DNA of 64,000 nt from Phytophthora colocasiae (GCA_018806915.1 JAGKQI010000079.1:647001-711000); one strand, 5' to 3'. Positions 27,601 through 37,342 are shown, numbered from the stretch's first letter. The notes: generated by a model not told the origin, from the sequence alone. Made by a program: numbers and translations.

Positions 27601-30297
27601 GCTTCCGTCATGACGCGAGTCTCGCGGAAATACGTCACACGCTGTAAATTCCTGCGGCTAGTTAAGTCCACACGAGCGGCCACTGAAATTCAGCGCCACG
27701 CTCGAGGTTTTTTGCTGCGCACGGCTGCCGAACGTGAACGGAAAACACGTGAACGCGCTTCATTAAAGCTGCAGTCGTGGCAACGGATGCATGTACACCG
27801 TCGTGTTTTCTTGGTCCAGAGGCGTGCTGCAGTTCGTGTCCAAACAAAATACCGGTCACGTACGTTGCGTCGCCAATTCCTGCGCGAAAAGAAGGCGGCG
27901 ATCGTACTCGCAGCTTTTGTGCGGCAGGTTCTACAGCGAAGAAAGTTTAAGAGGCTGAAAGCGTCTATCGTCAAGTCACAAGCGATGATGCGCAAGTGGG
28001 GGGCACGTCGAAGCTTCGTGGCGCTGCGCAGTGCTCTCGTTTGTCTCCAAAGTCTACGTCGCAAGCATGCAGCTCGTCAGATATTTATTGCCCGAAAGGC
28101 AGCCGTCGGACGTCTTCAGCATGCAATGGTCGGGTGGATCGATCGGTGTCGCTACGTTTCACTGAGACGAAGCACTTGTCGGCTCCAGTACGTCGTCACG
28201 AGCTGGTTGCTTTGTCGTAAATTTCGACGAGCTCGTGTGGCTTCAAGGCGGGTCCAAAAAGCGTGGAGATCGCATCATCGTCGAGTACAGTGGGAAGCAG
28301 AGGTGGCGAGCGTGTTTGTAGGCCGTGGACGAAATGCAGCAACAGGAGGCGGATTATCTTCGACATCTTGGACTCAATACACCCGCATGGAGGACTCGGA
28401 CCGTCGAATGGCAAAGTTACGAAGTCAACCCGACACCTTCTTCACGCTACAGCCTCGCGCATTCGGGTACAACTCGCTGTTCCACGAGGCTGCGTCTTGC
28501 GGAGACTTCCACGTCGTCAAGTATATGCTCAACGAGCGTTCCGCCGAAAAGCTGCTTACACTCAAGAATGGTCGAGGTCTCACAGCCTTTCACGAAGCAT
28601 GTGCGTACGGCCAGCACGCTATGGTCAAATATCTCGCTCGGCAAATGACTGAAGCCGCCGCTAAAGGCGAAAGTGACGGACCGGAACAGAATGAAGATGA
28701 GGCGACTTCAAGTGACAATCAGCAGGACGATGCCGAAGATGAGCCCACAGTAGCAGATCGAACGGTAGTCCACAGCGGATTCCTTCGCAAGCGACGCGAA
28801 ACTTCTCGCTGGATGCGCCGGTACGTGGTGCTCAGTGTGACCGCAGACAAGCAGCCCCAGCTCGACTATTATCCAAACGATCGCAAGGCGACGCCGAGTT
28901 CCCGTCAGATCGACTTAACCTCAGCTCTGCTCAAGACAAGTGTGGACTTGCCATTCACCTTCGAATTGCACTCTCCTCAACTGCTGGGCGGCCATAATAA
29001 GGAAGGTAGACTCTACTTCGCGGCATCGAGCGCCCTTGAGATCCAGCGGTGGCTGGCACATCTACGTAATATCATCCCAAGCAGCATCGAGTCGCGGGTG
29101 TTTGCCATGCACCGATCTGTCCAGGGCAACCAGCTCGAGTTTGTCGACTTTCAGGCCCGCCAGGAAGTATGTAATCTCCAAAGTTCGTCCTCCCGACTCG
29201 AGACGCCTCTGCACTTGGTCGCTAGCTGCAGCAGCCTGGTGATTCTAGCGGCCATCGAAGACGACGGACCAAACAACAACAAGAGTAGCTACGGCAGCGA
29301 GATTCAACTCGACGTGTCGGTCATCTCAGCTTCCAGTTCCAAGTCCAAATCTCTGCTGGATGCTGAACTGGAGCTTGTTAAGACGTCGCAGTGGCTCATT
29401 GAAAATGGCGCCGATATCAACGCGATGACAACGCGACAAGAAACGCCGCTGCAGTTAGCCCTCCAAGCTGGACATTTGGTGCTAGCCAAGCTGCTCTTGG
29501 ACCGTGGGGCACTAGCGTCGAGCCTTTCGGAGCCACACTTGATGCTGGTACGCTGCTTGAAGGCTGAACTGGCAAAATCCGCCATCACAAGTATCTCGTC
29601 GTCCGCCTGTGCATCTGTAGGGATTTCACCTGCTCCGCAGCCTCCTTCTGGAAAGGTAAATGGGCTAATAGCAGCAGGAAGCGCATTCCTGAAGAGGCCG
29701 AACAAACTCACGCGGCGTCTGAATTCAAGTGAAGAAGAACTTCCCTTGCTCTTTCTCGCCAAGCAGCCCGGCAAAGTGCTTAACAGTTCGTACGTGTCGC
29801 TCTTCGTGGAACTCATTGGGATTAACGACGCATCCATTGGTAATAGACGACCGCGGATCGTGCTCTCAGTGATGGACGGACAACGAAACCTGGTGGAGAT
29901 GCGACAGCAAGTGTCCGTGCAGCCTGTGCCAGCTTCGAACGCGCTTCTTTGGGGCTTCACATGGCACATGCAGACTCCTCTGGAGAATTTACCCCACGGA
30001 GCCTGCGTTGTCCTAGAGCTCGCGACCACCAGCACATCTTCAATTTCACCCACAGGAGACGGTGTCACCTCTCCAACGCTTGGAGCTAGCGTACTCGTTC
30101 CCGAATGCTGGACGTACCTGCAAGTTGACCAGCGCACAGCCAACAGCGCTCCGATCACTGCTGAAATGTACAAGTATCCAGTGGACTTGTCTTCCCAGAA
30201 CACGCTACGACGTGCCGACGCTTTCCTCTCTGGTGAAATGCTGATCTCGCAGGCTCGTACACATGACACATCAAGCAGCACACGTTCACAACATTAG
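24646..30297 (+). CDS. Myosin heavy chain with IQ, ankyrin and PH modules
   Basis: 1883 residues in one exon. An N-terminal SH3-like region (about 55-105) precedes the motor domain (about 115-860) with P-loop GESGAGKTE (221-229), switch I NDNSSRFG (from 282) and switch II DIFGFE (from 551). A long run of IQ motifs (about 930-1215) would bind calmodulin-like light chains. Then come ankyrin repeats (about 1260-1310), an acidic linker, a PH domain (about 1350-1450, VHSGFLRKRRETSRWMRRYVVL), further ankyrin repeats (about 1480-1600) and a C-terminal C2-like region (about 1690-1870). It moves cargo along actin, and the PH module suggests phosphoinositide membranes. Combined ankyrin/PH tails are a stramenopile-type myosin architecture. 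The gene is complete and convergent with the RING gene 106 bp downstream. Confidence 0.93.
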   Translation: MLARRVPPSISTRLPSSKTLVKGVDSPSSHQQLSNNASHVGRSAPLGQIDARHLQIGTKVWVADAKILWRIGEVQAIAEDRKTAQVYLADAAEDQVQTLRMDQLFTFDASHIVDHADVALMNNMHEAPLLNVLRQRFERDEIYTFTADILLSINPYKSIPLLYDVVGFMTSRQEAATATGDGSTSDSSAPPHLFSIAEKAYTGMKGVVPGSGTQQSIVISGESGAGKTEASKYIMKYLATASKHVASTTGKAAAVVHEQIEECVVLSNLILESFGNAKTSRNDNSSRFGKYIQIHYSNEGRMAGVSIRHFLLEKTRLVRPEVNERNYHIFYQLLAGLDTLTNAADPADSGRPLLLRNDVWNYTYLTRGDCVEVDGVDDATEFEQLQRCLEQLGMDNASFQRPMFEILAVILHLGNVSFESPMVQGSGGDDKVDEPTRVVFPESDAGVNLEHVAMLLGVDAAEFANKMVTQTTITGRGSILEIKLTPEQAKNAMDAFCKYLYGELFNHVIARINACAKQQTSLIPSADKKTPKSRVQGAAGQLVDPFIGILDIFGFEVMKRNSLEQLCINFTNETLQQQFNKHVFVLEQERYAREGITVSPVEFQDNQRCLDLIQKPPLGLLPLLEEQMLLKRKTTDKQLLTIYHGNHLEKHPSYAKPRFECDEFIIRHYAGDVIYDIHDFIAKNTDNLHDDLLDLLRGSSQPLLQAIFSAPSAASLGGAATKRGGPSAPSTPTGHKRNQSTSLTGTTTVSSRFRTQLAELMDVLWSTTPSYIKCIKPNNLKFPGGFSCELVRDQLVYSGVLEVVRIRQEGFPIRKQFSVFYELFWPLAIGKYGVATTRSNASKTREACEVIAREWLKDKELEHQKLETEAESPEDETEAPRPVRQVFAMGRNEIFLRYGQVERLEGSLATIRQESIVVLQSKLVRARLAFKKYHVLRQATLQWQALWRMWAQRARYLKQRSAAIKIQARVRAFQLTSLFQKKKRAASVMTRVSRKYVTRCKFLRLVKSTRAATEIQRHARGFLLRTAAERERKTRERASLKLQSWQRMHVHRRVFLVQRRAAVRVQTKYRSRTLRRQFLREKKAAIVLAAFVRQVLQRRKFKRLKASIVKSQAMMRKWGARRSFVALRSALVCLQSLRRKHAARQIFIARKAAVGRLQHAMVGWIDRCRYVSLRRSTCRLQYVVTSWLLCRKFRRARVASRRVQKAWRSHHRRVQWEAEVASVFVGRGRNAATGGGLSSTSWTQYTRMEDSDRRMAKLRSQPDTFFTLQPRAFGYNSLFHEAASCGDFHVVKYMLNERSAEKLLTLKNGRGLTAFHEACAYGQHAMVKYLARQMTEAAAKGESDGPEQNEDEATSSDNQQDDAEDEPTVADRTVVHSGFLRKRRETSRWMRRYVVLSVTADKQPQLDYYPNDRKATPSSRQIDLTSALLKTSVDLPFTFELHSPQLLGGHNKEGRLYFAASSALEIQRWLAHLRNIIPSSIESRVFAMHRSVQGNQLEFVDFQARQEVCNLQSSSSRLETPLHLVASCSSLVILAAIEDDGPNNNKSSYGSEIQLDVSVISASSSKSKSLLDAELELVKTSQWLIENGADINAMTTRQETPLQLALQAGHLVLAKLLLDRGALASSLSEPHLMLVRCLKAELAKSAITSISSSACASVGISPAPQPPSGKVNGLIAAGSAFLKRPNKLTRRLNSSEEELPLLFLAKQPGKVLNSSYVSLFVELIGINDASIGNRRPRIVLSVMDGQRNLVEMRQQVSVQPVPASNALLWGFTWHMQTPLENLPHGACVVLELATTSTSSISPTGDGVTSPTLGASVLVPECWTYLQVDQRTANSAPITAEMYKYPVDLSSQNTLRRADAFLSGEMLISQARTHDTSSSTRSQH

Positions 30298-30403
30298 CCA
30301 GCATTTATCCATCCTAGGAATCCACCAACCTTTCTCGGAATTAATAAAACACTACAAGCATCAAGAAAAAAAAATATTCAACATCATCAGAACATGCAGC
30401 AAT

Positions 30404-31272
30404 CTATTGGAACGGAGAAAAGTAGAAAGTGTGGCCATGGGGGCACATGTACTGCCCGGCTTGACTGCCAGGCGGCATCTGCACGCGTGTGTAGCACGTG
30501 GGGCATTGACGCATGATAGGCCTTGGCCCCGATGTCATTGACGTTGGTCCAGCTCCATTGAAGCTCTGTCGTAGCCCTTGGGAATTGCCCATGGTCGGGG
30601 GCATCCGTAGCTGGAAGAGGTGGCCATTGGGACATTGAAGCGTGCCACGAGCCGTCGTGCTCACAAGACACCGAATGCGACAGGTAGGGCATTCTACCAC
30701 CACATTACTCCTTGCAGCTGCAGCTGCTGCCGCTGCACGGGCACGTTCTTGAGCTGTGGGAGTATGAGCTAAGGATTGTCCACACCCGTCACAAAATTGT
30801 CCTCCTGATCCTCTTTTGCCGCAATTTGTACCTGCCATACTAAAAGTAAATATCTTATAACAAAAATCACAATTCTTGTAACTACAAACTCACAGTACGG
30901 ATGGGCTTTAACGAGCCCTTCGGTCTGCTCAGGCCATTGCGTCTGCGTCTTCCTGCAGATCGGACATTTGTCCGAATTGGCTTCATCATGGTTCACATTC
31001 TCCAATAGACAACTGAAGTGGAAGCGGTGGTCACACTCGGCCGTGAACAACGCGCGGCCCATAGCCAGTTCGTCCAGACAAATGACACACTCAGGGGCGT
31101 CTTCCATGACTGCTAACGGGACATTTTTGCTGCTAGAAGAGGACGGCGCAGGCTGAGCTGACGCGGGGGCTACAGGCGCAGGACTTGGGGTGCTGTTGGC
31201 GTACGCAGCGCGGTGTATGGGCCGCCGCCGCGCCTCCACGTCGCTCCAGCGCCGCACACGGACAGCAGCCAT
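30404..31272 (-). CDS. RING-finger and zinc-ribbon protein
   Basis: Two exons (30894-31272 and 30404-30831, intron 62 bp) give 268 residues. After a low-complexity Pro/Ser/Ala region lies a C3HC4-type RING (CVICLDELAMGRALFTAECDHRFHFSCLLENV...CPICR), so an E3 ubiquitin ligase role is likely. The second half has a zinc ribbon formed across the splice site (CTNCGKRGSGGQFCDGCG) and two further paired-Cys modules (CPTCRIRC...CPNGH and CPTCYTRV...CPHGH). The splice acceptor was chosen because it restores the first CXXC of the ribbon. Substrate unknown. Confidence 0.82.
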
Positions 31273-31494
31273 TTCGAGGAACGAGAACTGTGTCGCCGTC
31301 TGGGAATATCCAGTCTGAGTGTAAATATCTGGAATCACTAACGCAATATTTATATCAAGAAATATAGAGGGATAGGGCATGATGAGAAAAAAGAAGCTTA
31401 AGGTGTCCGTACATAACTGAGTTGTTGCACCGCTTGGTGAAGGCATTATATAACGAGCTCCTTTGCGAACACTCTGTTGTTGTCCCTTTGAACT

Positions 31495-32058
31495 ATGGGC
31501 GGTAACCTCTCCGTCGTATGCGGCTTCAATGCCGGTGACAGTGACCGCGACGTGCAACTGGTGCGTATTATACACATATTCTTGTTATTCTCCTGTTTTA
31601 TCACTGACCAATGTTTTTTTATTCGTTGGCAGCATCAAAGCAAAGACTTTACACGGAGCTTCGACCAACCTTCGAGCGGTCGTGGGCGTTCTGTTTCGAC
31701 TGCAACAGACTCGTCCGTCGCTTCTATCCTGTCCAACTCGGAGCAGCTCATTCCGGACGCCTATATGCCCAAGGACATCCAAGTGCTGTCCCAACGGCGC
31801 CAACGCAATGGCCACCACCACATGATCTCCCGTTCTACCTACGGCAAGAGCTCGTCCAGAGTCAGTAGTTCGTCGTCGAAAGGACTGGGCACTGTGCGGG
31901 TTGTCCGCAACAAGGTGAACGACATCCCGGCCAGTGTGAACAAGAGATACAACTTCGGCATCAAGACGGCGTCCTCCAGCTTTGGCTACAGCGACGACGA
32001 GACTGCAAACCCTGCTCAACGCATGGACAGCAGTCGACAGGAACTTCGAGTGAAGTGA
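31495..32058 (+). CDS. Small N-myristoylated hypothetical protein
   Basis: Starts MGGNLS, a good N-myristoylation signal (Gly2, Ser6), so it is probably membrane tethered. Positions 31561-31632 have GTGCGT...GGCAG ends and code a hydrophobic stretch alien to the rest. They are most likely a 72-bp intron, a multiple of three, so the frame reads through. The spliced protein would be 163 residues, Ser-rich, basic, without a recognised domain. If the intron is retained, the hydrophobic piece would act as a membrane segment. Confidence 0.65.
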   Translation: MGGNLSVVCGFNAGDSDRDVQLVRIIHIFLLFSCFITDQCFFIRWQHQSKDFTRSFDQPSSGRGRSVSTATDSSVASILSNSEQLIPDAYMPKDIQVLSQRRQRNGHHHMISRSTYGKSSSRVSSSSSKGLGTVRVVRNKVNDIPASVNKRYNFGIKTASSSFGYSDDETANPAQRMDSSRQELRVK

Positions 32059-32215
32059 AGCATATAGGACCAGAGTGGATGTGTATAAAGTACAATGTAC
32101 TAGTAGCTTAGTGACAAGAGAGAGGTAGGAATAGCAAACAGGAACAAGATAGCGGTGGCGTATGAACATGCAAGAAATATTTGCAGTCAAAACTCTCGTT
32201 TCTAAGCATCTTCGC

Positions 32216-32490
32216 TCACTTTTTAACGGCAGCCTTGAGCTCTTTAACCTTCCGTCTGCACTCGCGATAGGCCTCGCTCTCCTTCTCACACTCTTCACCG
32301 TCGCGTAAGCCTCCACTCTCGGCGTTCTTCGCTTCCACGCACCTGCAGACCAATAGATTAAGTCTCCTCTCCATCTGATTCCAAGCAGCTCCTTATTTTC
32401 AGAGCAGGAGTGTAGTACTCACTTCACGTAGGTCTCCATCTCACCCGCACACGGGTTCGGCTCACTTGGCTTAGACAATTCGGCGCCCAT
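32216..32490 (-). CDS. Twin CX9C (CHCH) small protein
   Basis: Two exons (32423-32490 and 32216-32342, intron 80 bp) give 64 residues beginning MGAELSKPSEPNPC. The four Cys form two exact CX9C pairs, CAGEMETYVKC and CEKESEAYREC, separated by a charged turn: the coiled-coil-helix-coiled-coil-helix fold. Such proteins are oxidised by Mia40/Erv1 in the mitochondrial intermembrane space and often serve in respiratory-complex assembly. The C-terminus is Lys-rich. The start Met-Gly is also compatible with myristoylation. It is convergent with the upstream myristoylated-protein gene, about 155 bp away. Confidence 0.82.
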
Positions 32491-32591
32491 TATTGGTACA
32501 AATACTCGTGGCTTACAGACCGCACAAGCTCGATAGAAACGGTTTCTAATGGCATATTGGCAGAAAACGGCCGACTTTCGCGCCGACCGCC

Positions 32592-33232
32592 ATGCGAATT
32601 CAAGTGCTGCGTACGCCCGAGTCTCTCAATAGAAGCCCCAAGTTGGCTGAAGCTGTGGATGCTCTCGGTAAAAAGTCTGCACTTGTACGCATCTCGTCGT
32701 GAAAGGTGTTGACACTCACGCATCACTCACGCCATTGTCTGGCCATTATTTAGGCACAAGCTCTCTGCCATGAGATCACCTCGACAGCTTTGCTTCTAAC
32801 GTCAGCACCGCGACAGAAACTACTGCTGGCTGTCAATGATGACGGGGATATAGTAGGATTCCTCAAGACTGGCATCAAGCACCTGTTCTACGTGGTAGAC
32901 AAACACATGTAGCCATGTCTCTGGGAAGCAGTACTCTTGCTAATGGATACTTTTCTTAAAAATGCTAGAGCCACAAGGGCGAATACACTGAAATGGACCC
33001 GATCTGCGTACTGGACTTCTACGTGGAGGAAACCTGGCAACGTCATGGTGTCGGACTGCAGCTCTTTCAGAAATTACTCCAGGAAGAGAATGTCACTCCT
33101 GATCAGTTAGCGTACGATCGTCCGTCGCCCAAACTTTTCGCTTTCCTGAAGAAACATACCGGTCTGATCGAGTATTGTCCACAGCCAAACCGATTCGTCG
33201 TTTTCGATGCGTATTTCCACCATCGTCAGTAA
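32592..33232 (+). CDS. ATAT1: Alpha-tubulin N-acetyltransferase (ATAT1/MEC-17)
   Basis: Three exons (32592-32684, 32754-32894, 32969-33232; introns 69 and 74 bp) give 165 residues. The protein matches the MEC-17/ATAT1 GNAT fold throughout: a helix ending AVDALGKKSALAQAL, a central part GDIVGFLKTGIKHLFYV, the catalytic-core stretch MDPICVLDFYVEETWQRHGVG containing the acetyl-CoA binding loop (RHGVG), and LAYDRPSPKLFAFLKKH with the DRPS signature. It acetylates Lys40 of alpha-tubulin inside microtubules, a mark of axonemes, fitting an organism with flagellated zoospores. Compact, without the long C-terminal tail of the animal protein. It is convergent with the Tat-SF1-like gene, ending 57 bp from it. 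Confidence 0.88.
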
Positions 33233-33289
33233 TGAAATAGAGGTTCCATTCTCAACAGGAACTACGCTTGCCCACTTACCTCTGTGCAA

Positions 33290-34457
33290 TTACTCGCCAA
33301 GAGAAGCCAGGAAAGCCTCCACCTTGGTGTCTGCATCACTGGGATTCTCAGCACTGGCCTGATCGAACTGCGCTTCGATCTGCCGCCCAGCAAACCACCG
33401 CCCGTTCATCACTTTCAGACAAGCGATAGCAGCGTTCAGCTCTGCGAAGCGAACGACCACTGAACCATCTGCTACAACCTGAACACGGCCCACAGCTCCG
33501 TGTTTGCCGCATTCCGAACGCATGTCTTCCTCCAACTCATCGAAGAATCCAGCATCACTCGCTTCGAGTGGGTCCCAAATGTGCTTCAAGATGATGGAGC
33601 GCGACGGCGAGTCCAGATGCGATGAATCTTCTGCTGCAGCAACTTTCAATGGCGTAGCTGTCGCCTGTTGGTCCTGAGCAGCAGCTTGAGTTGCTCCTAC
33701 ATTTTCCTTGCTTTCCTCTTTCTTCTTGCCCGAAAAAATTGCTTCCGTAGCCCTGTGCCGAGTACTATGTGTGAGTTTCTTCCACTCCCAATTGCTCCAC
33801 AAACACCCGACGTACGTGATGGTGACTCCTGGCTTGACTTCAAAGTGATTCAGCTGTGTAGCAAGGTACGAGACGCGAATCAGCAACAAACCGATACAAA
33901 GGCTCGATCTTGCATAGTGCAGAGTGGACAATAGGCAGCAACGGGTTGTAGCTTTACCCTGTCAACGGCCTTGACCATCGTGGCACGAGAGCTGTAAGTC
34001 ACCACAGCGTCTCCTTTAAGACCTCCTTTCTCGTCCTTGTAGAACTTGATACGACGCACTTTGCCTAGCTTATTGCACACTCCCTCTGCAATATGCAGCA
34101 GGTCTGTCAGTCTTTCGCTAATGACACATTTTCTAAAATTCCAACAGCAGACCAAGTTGTCTGCAGGCCATGTACGTCGTTAGACCAGTGATGTATACAC
34201 TACTGTTGCCTTTAGATCTACTGGACGCAGGTGTGGATCGTTTTTTGACGCTAGAGCTGGTAGAGGCAGGAGACCCAACGACAGAGGACAAAAGTTCGTC
34301 TGCAGCTTGAGAAGCCTCCCGCTCGTCTTGCCTGTAGTGTAATTGCGTTGTTAAGTAGAGGGAGGAGACGGACGGGACGGGGATGTAGCGCTTACTGCTG
34401 GATGTACGCCAGGTTCTTGGCGCGCGCACGCTCGATGCGCTCACGTTCAGCATCCAT
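33290..34457 (-). CDS. HTATSF1: Tat-SF1/CUS2-like splicing factor
   Basis: Five exons by my reading (34396-34457, 34176-34331, 33958-34117, 33816-33853, 33290-33752) give 292 residues. The first RRM begins SVYITGLTTERLTDLL and runs through GLKGDAVVTYSSRATMVKAV. The second is a U2AF-homology-motif RRM (SRSIILKHIWDPLEASDAGFFDELEEDMRSECGKHG...GRWFAGRQIEAQF) carrying the RWF-type motif. This is the layout of Tat-SF1/CUS2, which helps U2 snRNP assembly and binds SF3B1. The start at 34457 (MDAERERIERARAKNLAYIQ) lies in frame after splicing. The C-terminal acidic tail of the animal protein is absent. Confidence 0.85.
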
Positions 34458-34566
34458 TGTATAAAAATATTTAAAAAAAATATCTTCTTCTGAGCTCAGT
34501 TTATCGGTATACCGAGGCGGTATTTTGTATTTTTCAAGAACGACCACAAACAATTTCTCTTCTTAC

Positions 34567-35047
34567 TCGGATTTGGAAAAACTGGCAAGAAGAACCAGGA
34601 AAAGCACAAAGACACCAGCTGCAATAGTGAATCCGCCCAAGTATCCAACTTTGATGCCTGAGGATTTCAATGCGACTTCTCCAATGCGCTCGACGTTCTT
34701 CGCTGATATTTGACGGGTGGGGTTCTTCTTCATCGCAGTGGCGATATTCGTGACAAGAGGACTCGCTTTGTGCGGCTGATAAACTCTTTGTTTTGCTGCA
34801 GAGACTTGAACTCAGGGCTTGATAGTGATTTCGTAAGGACTGGATTGCGTTTGAAGGCTTGGTCGAGTTTGGGCGTCTTTCGAAAGAGAGAGGTCAGCTT
34901 GCTAAATGGGTTAGTCAATCTCTCTTCATTGCCTTTGGCAGTTGCACCTTCATCCCCGTTGCTTTTAAGGTATCGTTGGGCTCCGTCGCTGTTGTTGTTG
35001 TGTTGAGGTTGGCGGTGTCTCCGGTGCAGTTCGCAATATCTGCCATT
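34567..35047 (-). pseudogene. RXLR-type effector relic, body of the gene
   Basis: On the minus strand, downstream of the Harbinger insertion, the sequence encodes a Thr/Asn-rich stretch, then an RXLR-like RYLK followed after 15 residues by EER, then a basic helical region (FSKLTSLFRKTPKLDQAF). One base out of phase there follows a C-terminal membrane segment (GYLGGFTIAAGVFVLF) ending at about 34567. The first part is in a different frame from the RYLK...EER part, and another shift occurs at about 34733, so at least two frameshifts plus the insertion inactivate it. RXLR-dEER proteins of Peronosporales are secreted and enter host plant cells. This copy is not functional as read. The identification rests on short motifs and on the signal peptide found across the insertion. 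Confidence 0.55.
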
Positions 35048-35164
35048 AGAGAGGTTGTGCAGCTGGCCCAAGCCAGTGAAAAGGCCTTGTGAGAAACAAT
35101 CCGATTAAACAGGTTTGGGTAGTTACAAAAGTGTTGTGCAGCTGTCATTAAAAACGACCTGAAA

Positions 35165-36260
35165 ATGGACAATGAGAGCAGTAGCTCGGAGGACGAAGCG
35201 CTGGTCATCGTCGCTCTCCTTGCTGGCGTGGAAAAAGGTGCACCCCCTTGCCGGTTCAACTTTACTCGACCGTCGACAGATTCCGTGTGGCGTGACAAGT
35301 TTCGGTTTGAAAAGAACGAGATTTTACAGCTTGTTGAATACTTTGGCCTAGAAGACCCATTTCCAACAACCCAACGGTACAGCATCTCAGCCGTCGAAGC
35401 CCTCTCCATTTTCCTGCGACGCATGGCATACCCTGCCCGTTTAAGCGATTTAGAAGACCTATTTGGTCGCAACACAACTGCAATCTCGTCTATTTCTAAT
35501 GCGGTTCTGGACACTATGTACAACAAATTTCACGGCTTGCTGCAATTCGATGACAAACGACTCACTACTGCCACGCTGTCAGCCTACGCGAATGCTATTC
35601 ATGCTAAAGGAGCACCTTTGAAAACGTGTGTGGGTTTTATAGATGGCACAGTTCGAGGGACATGTCGGCCCCAAAAGAACCAGCGCTACATGTTTAATGG
35701 TCACAAGGTATATCTACACTCTTTTGAAAAGCTTACAACCATCTAACCAAAGCTACATTTGTTGCTTACAGCGAAAACATGCACTTAAATATCAATCCGT
35801 GATTGCTCCTGACGGCATTATAATTCATCTTAGTGGACCTTTTGCTGGGACCCGCCACGATGCTTTCATCCTCTATGAGAGCAAGCTACTTGATGTAGCT
35901 ACTCCTTATCTTACTGCCAACGACAAGCATTTTGTGTTTTACGGAGACCCAGCATACGGTCAGCAAGAGCACATTATTGCTCCTTTTAAAGGAGCAAGCC
36001 TGACAGAAGATGAGCAAGAGTTTAACAAACGCATGAGCTCTGTCAGAGTCAGTGTAGAATGGGGATTTGGTAAGATTGTTCGTTATTGGGCGTTCATCGA
36101 CTTTTCGAAAAACCATAAGGTTTATCTACAGCGTTTGGGAAAGATGTATGCTATTGGTGCTTTCTTGACAAATGTCCACACCTGCATGCACGGTAGTCAA
36201 ACCTCGACTTTCTTCAGGATGACACCGCCAACGGTAGAGCAGTATATTGGGCTTGCGTAA
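35165..36260 (+). CDS. Harbinger DDE transposase (intact, one intron)
   Basis: Exon 1 (35165-35707) and exon 2 (35772-36260), joined over a 64-bp GT-AG intron, give 343 residues. The DDE_Tnp_4 catalytic residues are visible: first Asp in GFIDGT, second in the GPFAGTRHD region with GDPAYG following, and Glu in VEWGFG. The N-terminal part is acidic with a helix-turn-helix-like region (VEALSIFLRRMAYPARLSDLEDLFG). It cuts and pastes the surrounding element with 3-bp target preference. No break is seen. Confidence 0.88.
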
Positions 36261-36280
36261 GGGCTTGCAGACTACTAAAA

Positions 36281-37128
36281 TCATTTCGAAATCTTTTCGA
36301 TGAGCTGAGCCATAAGTCCCATTTGAGAGGACAATATAGCTAACATCTTGTCTGTTTTTTCGCGGTCTTGTTGTAGCCGCTGCTCTTCTAGTTCGAGTCG
36401 CCGCTTCTCAACGTGAAGCTGCTGCTCCCGCAGTGAGTCCCTGCTACCTCGCGACGAAGCCCTGTCCTCTAAGTATCCGATCAATGCGTCTGTACTCGAT
36501 CGTTTTTTTTTTGGCTGAGGGTGGTGTCTGCTGGTCCGTGTCCGAATCGCGCGTTCTAGAGCAACGCATCCCCTCCATCGCGCTACGCACTATGTCAGCT
36601 GATGCAGCCTCTCGGCGTTCAGCTTCACGCTTCTCTTTCTCACTCTTGTCTGCTTTTTGCTGCACATATCCGTCAAGCTAGGAATATAAATTAGGTTAGA
36701 TGCTTAAAGGAAACAGAAAATACACAGCCACTCACCAAAGTAACGCAGTCAGTAAGCAGCTGCTCTCTCTCTTCGTAGTGCTCGGCCGTGCCTGAGGCTC
36801 GTAACGATTCCAGCTCCTCACGCTTAAAAACATCAACAAAAGTGTTGAATCGGCGCCGATATGCTCTAGCGTCCGCTGTGCACGTTGGAATTGCAGCCTT
36901 CATTCCCCTAGTAACGCTGACCCACGCTGTCTGTGTTTCCCCGTGAGCAGCAGCCCATGGCGCGTGCTTCAGCGCCTCTTTCAGCAGAATGACGTCGCTT
37001 GAGGGCAGAAAGCGAAAAGCCTTCTTTCTTCTCCGCTGATTGTCGCTCTCAACGATGCTGGTAAGGCCCTCTCTTGCGTCCGGGTCCGAGGCGTGGACCG
37101 GGGTGTTTCTTCCTTCTACGCCGTCCAT
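36281..37128 (-). CDS. Harbinger Myb/SANT-like accessory protein (one frameshift)
   Basis: From ATG 37128 the protein starts MDGVEGRNTP, then a Trp-containing Myb/SANT-like trihelix region (DVILLKEALKHAPWAAAHGETQTAWVSV...). An intron (about 36681-36736) leads into a charged coiled-coil tail ending MLAILSSQMGLMAQLIEKISK. Such proteins bind element ends and help import the transposase into the nucleus. The frame breaks at a ten-A run (36503-36512 on the plus strand as T); nine would restore it, so this is a slippage mutation or an error. Confidence 0.7.
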
Positions 37129-37298
37129 CGCTCTTCTTACCTCCACTTGGTCCAGTCGTTGCTTGTAATTCCTGTTGACAGTGAAGAGGGCTCTAAAGTG
37201 AATTGCACACGCCGATGTGGCCAGTGAGTACCCTACACCTAAATGCTTGGGCCTCACAAGTCCTTTTCACTGGTTTGGGTCAGCTGCACAACCTCTCT

Positions 37299-37342
37299 AT
37301 TAGCAAGGCAACAACCAGTAGGACAAAGTAATTCGGACGCAT
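37299..37342 (-). pseudogene. Severed signal-peptide start of the RXLR-like relic
   Basis: From an ATG at 37342 the minus strand reads a short hydrophobic secretion signal for 14 codons, then meets the Harbinger target duplication. Removing the element and one ATT copy would bring this piece in frame with the first codons at 35047, giving a typical oomycete signal peptide. That continuity is the main evidence that both pieces belong to one gene. Confidence 0.6.

Larger units (their letters stand above)
35048..37298 (+). mobile_element. PIF/Harbinger element, 2251 bp, ATT duplication
   Basis: Target duplications ATT lie at 35045-35047 and 37299-37301. The terminal inverted repeats are about 48 bp, beginning AGAGAGGTTGTGCAGCTG at the left and ending with its complement at the right, with few mismatches. 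The interior has the two genes typical of the superfamily, a DDE transposase and a Myb-like protein, in convergent orientation. The transposase is intact; the Myb-like gene has one shift in a homopolymer, so the element may have been active recently. Confidence 0.9.

Noticed and set aside
29304..30281. Long minus-strand ORF of 325 codons
   Set aside because: Complement of the myosin tail; no domain, and the plus frame is strongly supported.
34915..35526. 203-codon minus-strand ORF at the Harbinger left end
   Set aside because: It crosses the terminal repeat and is the complement of the transposase exon; only its last part coincides with the effector relic.
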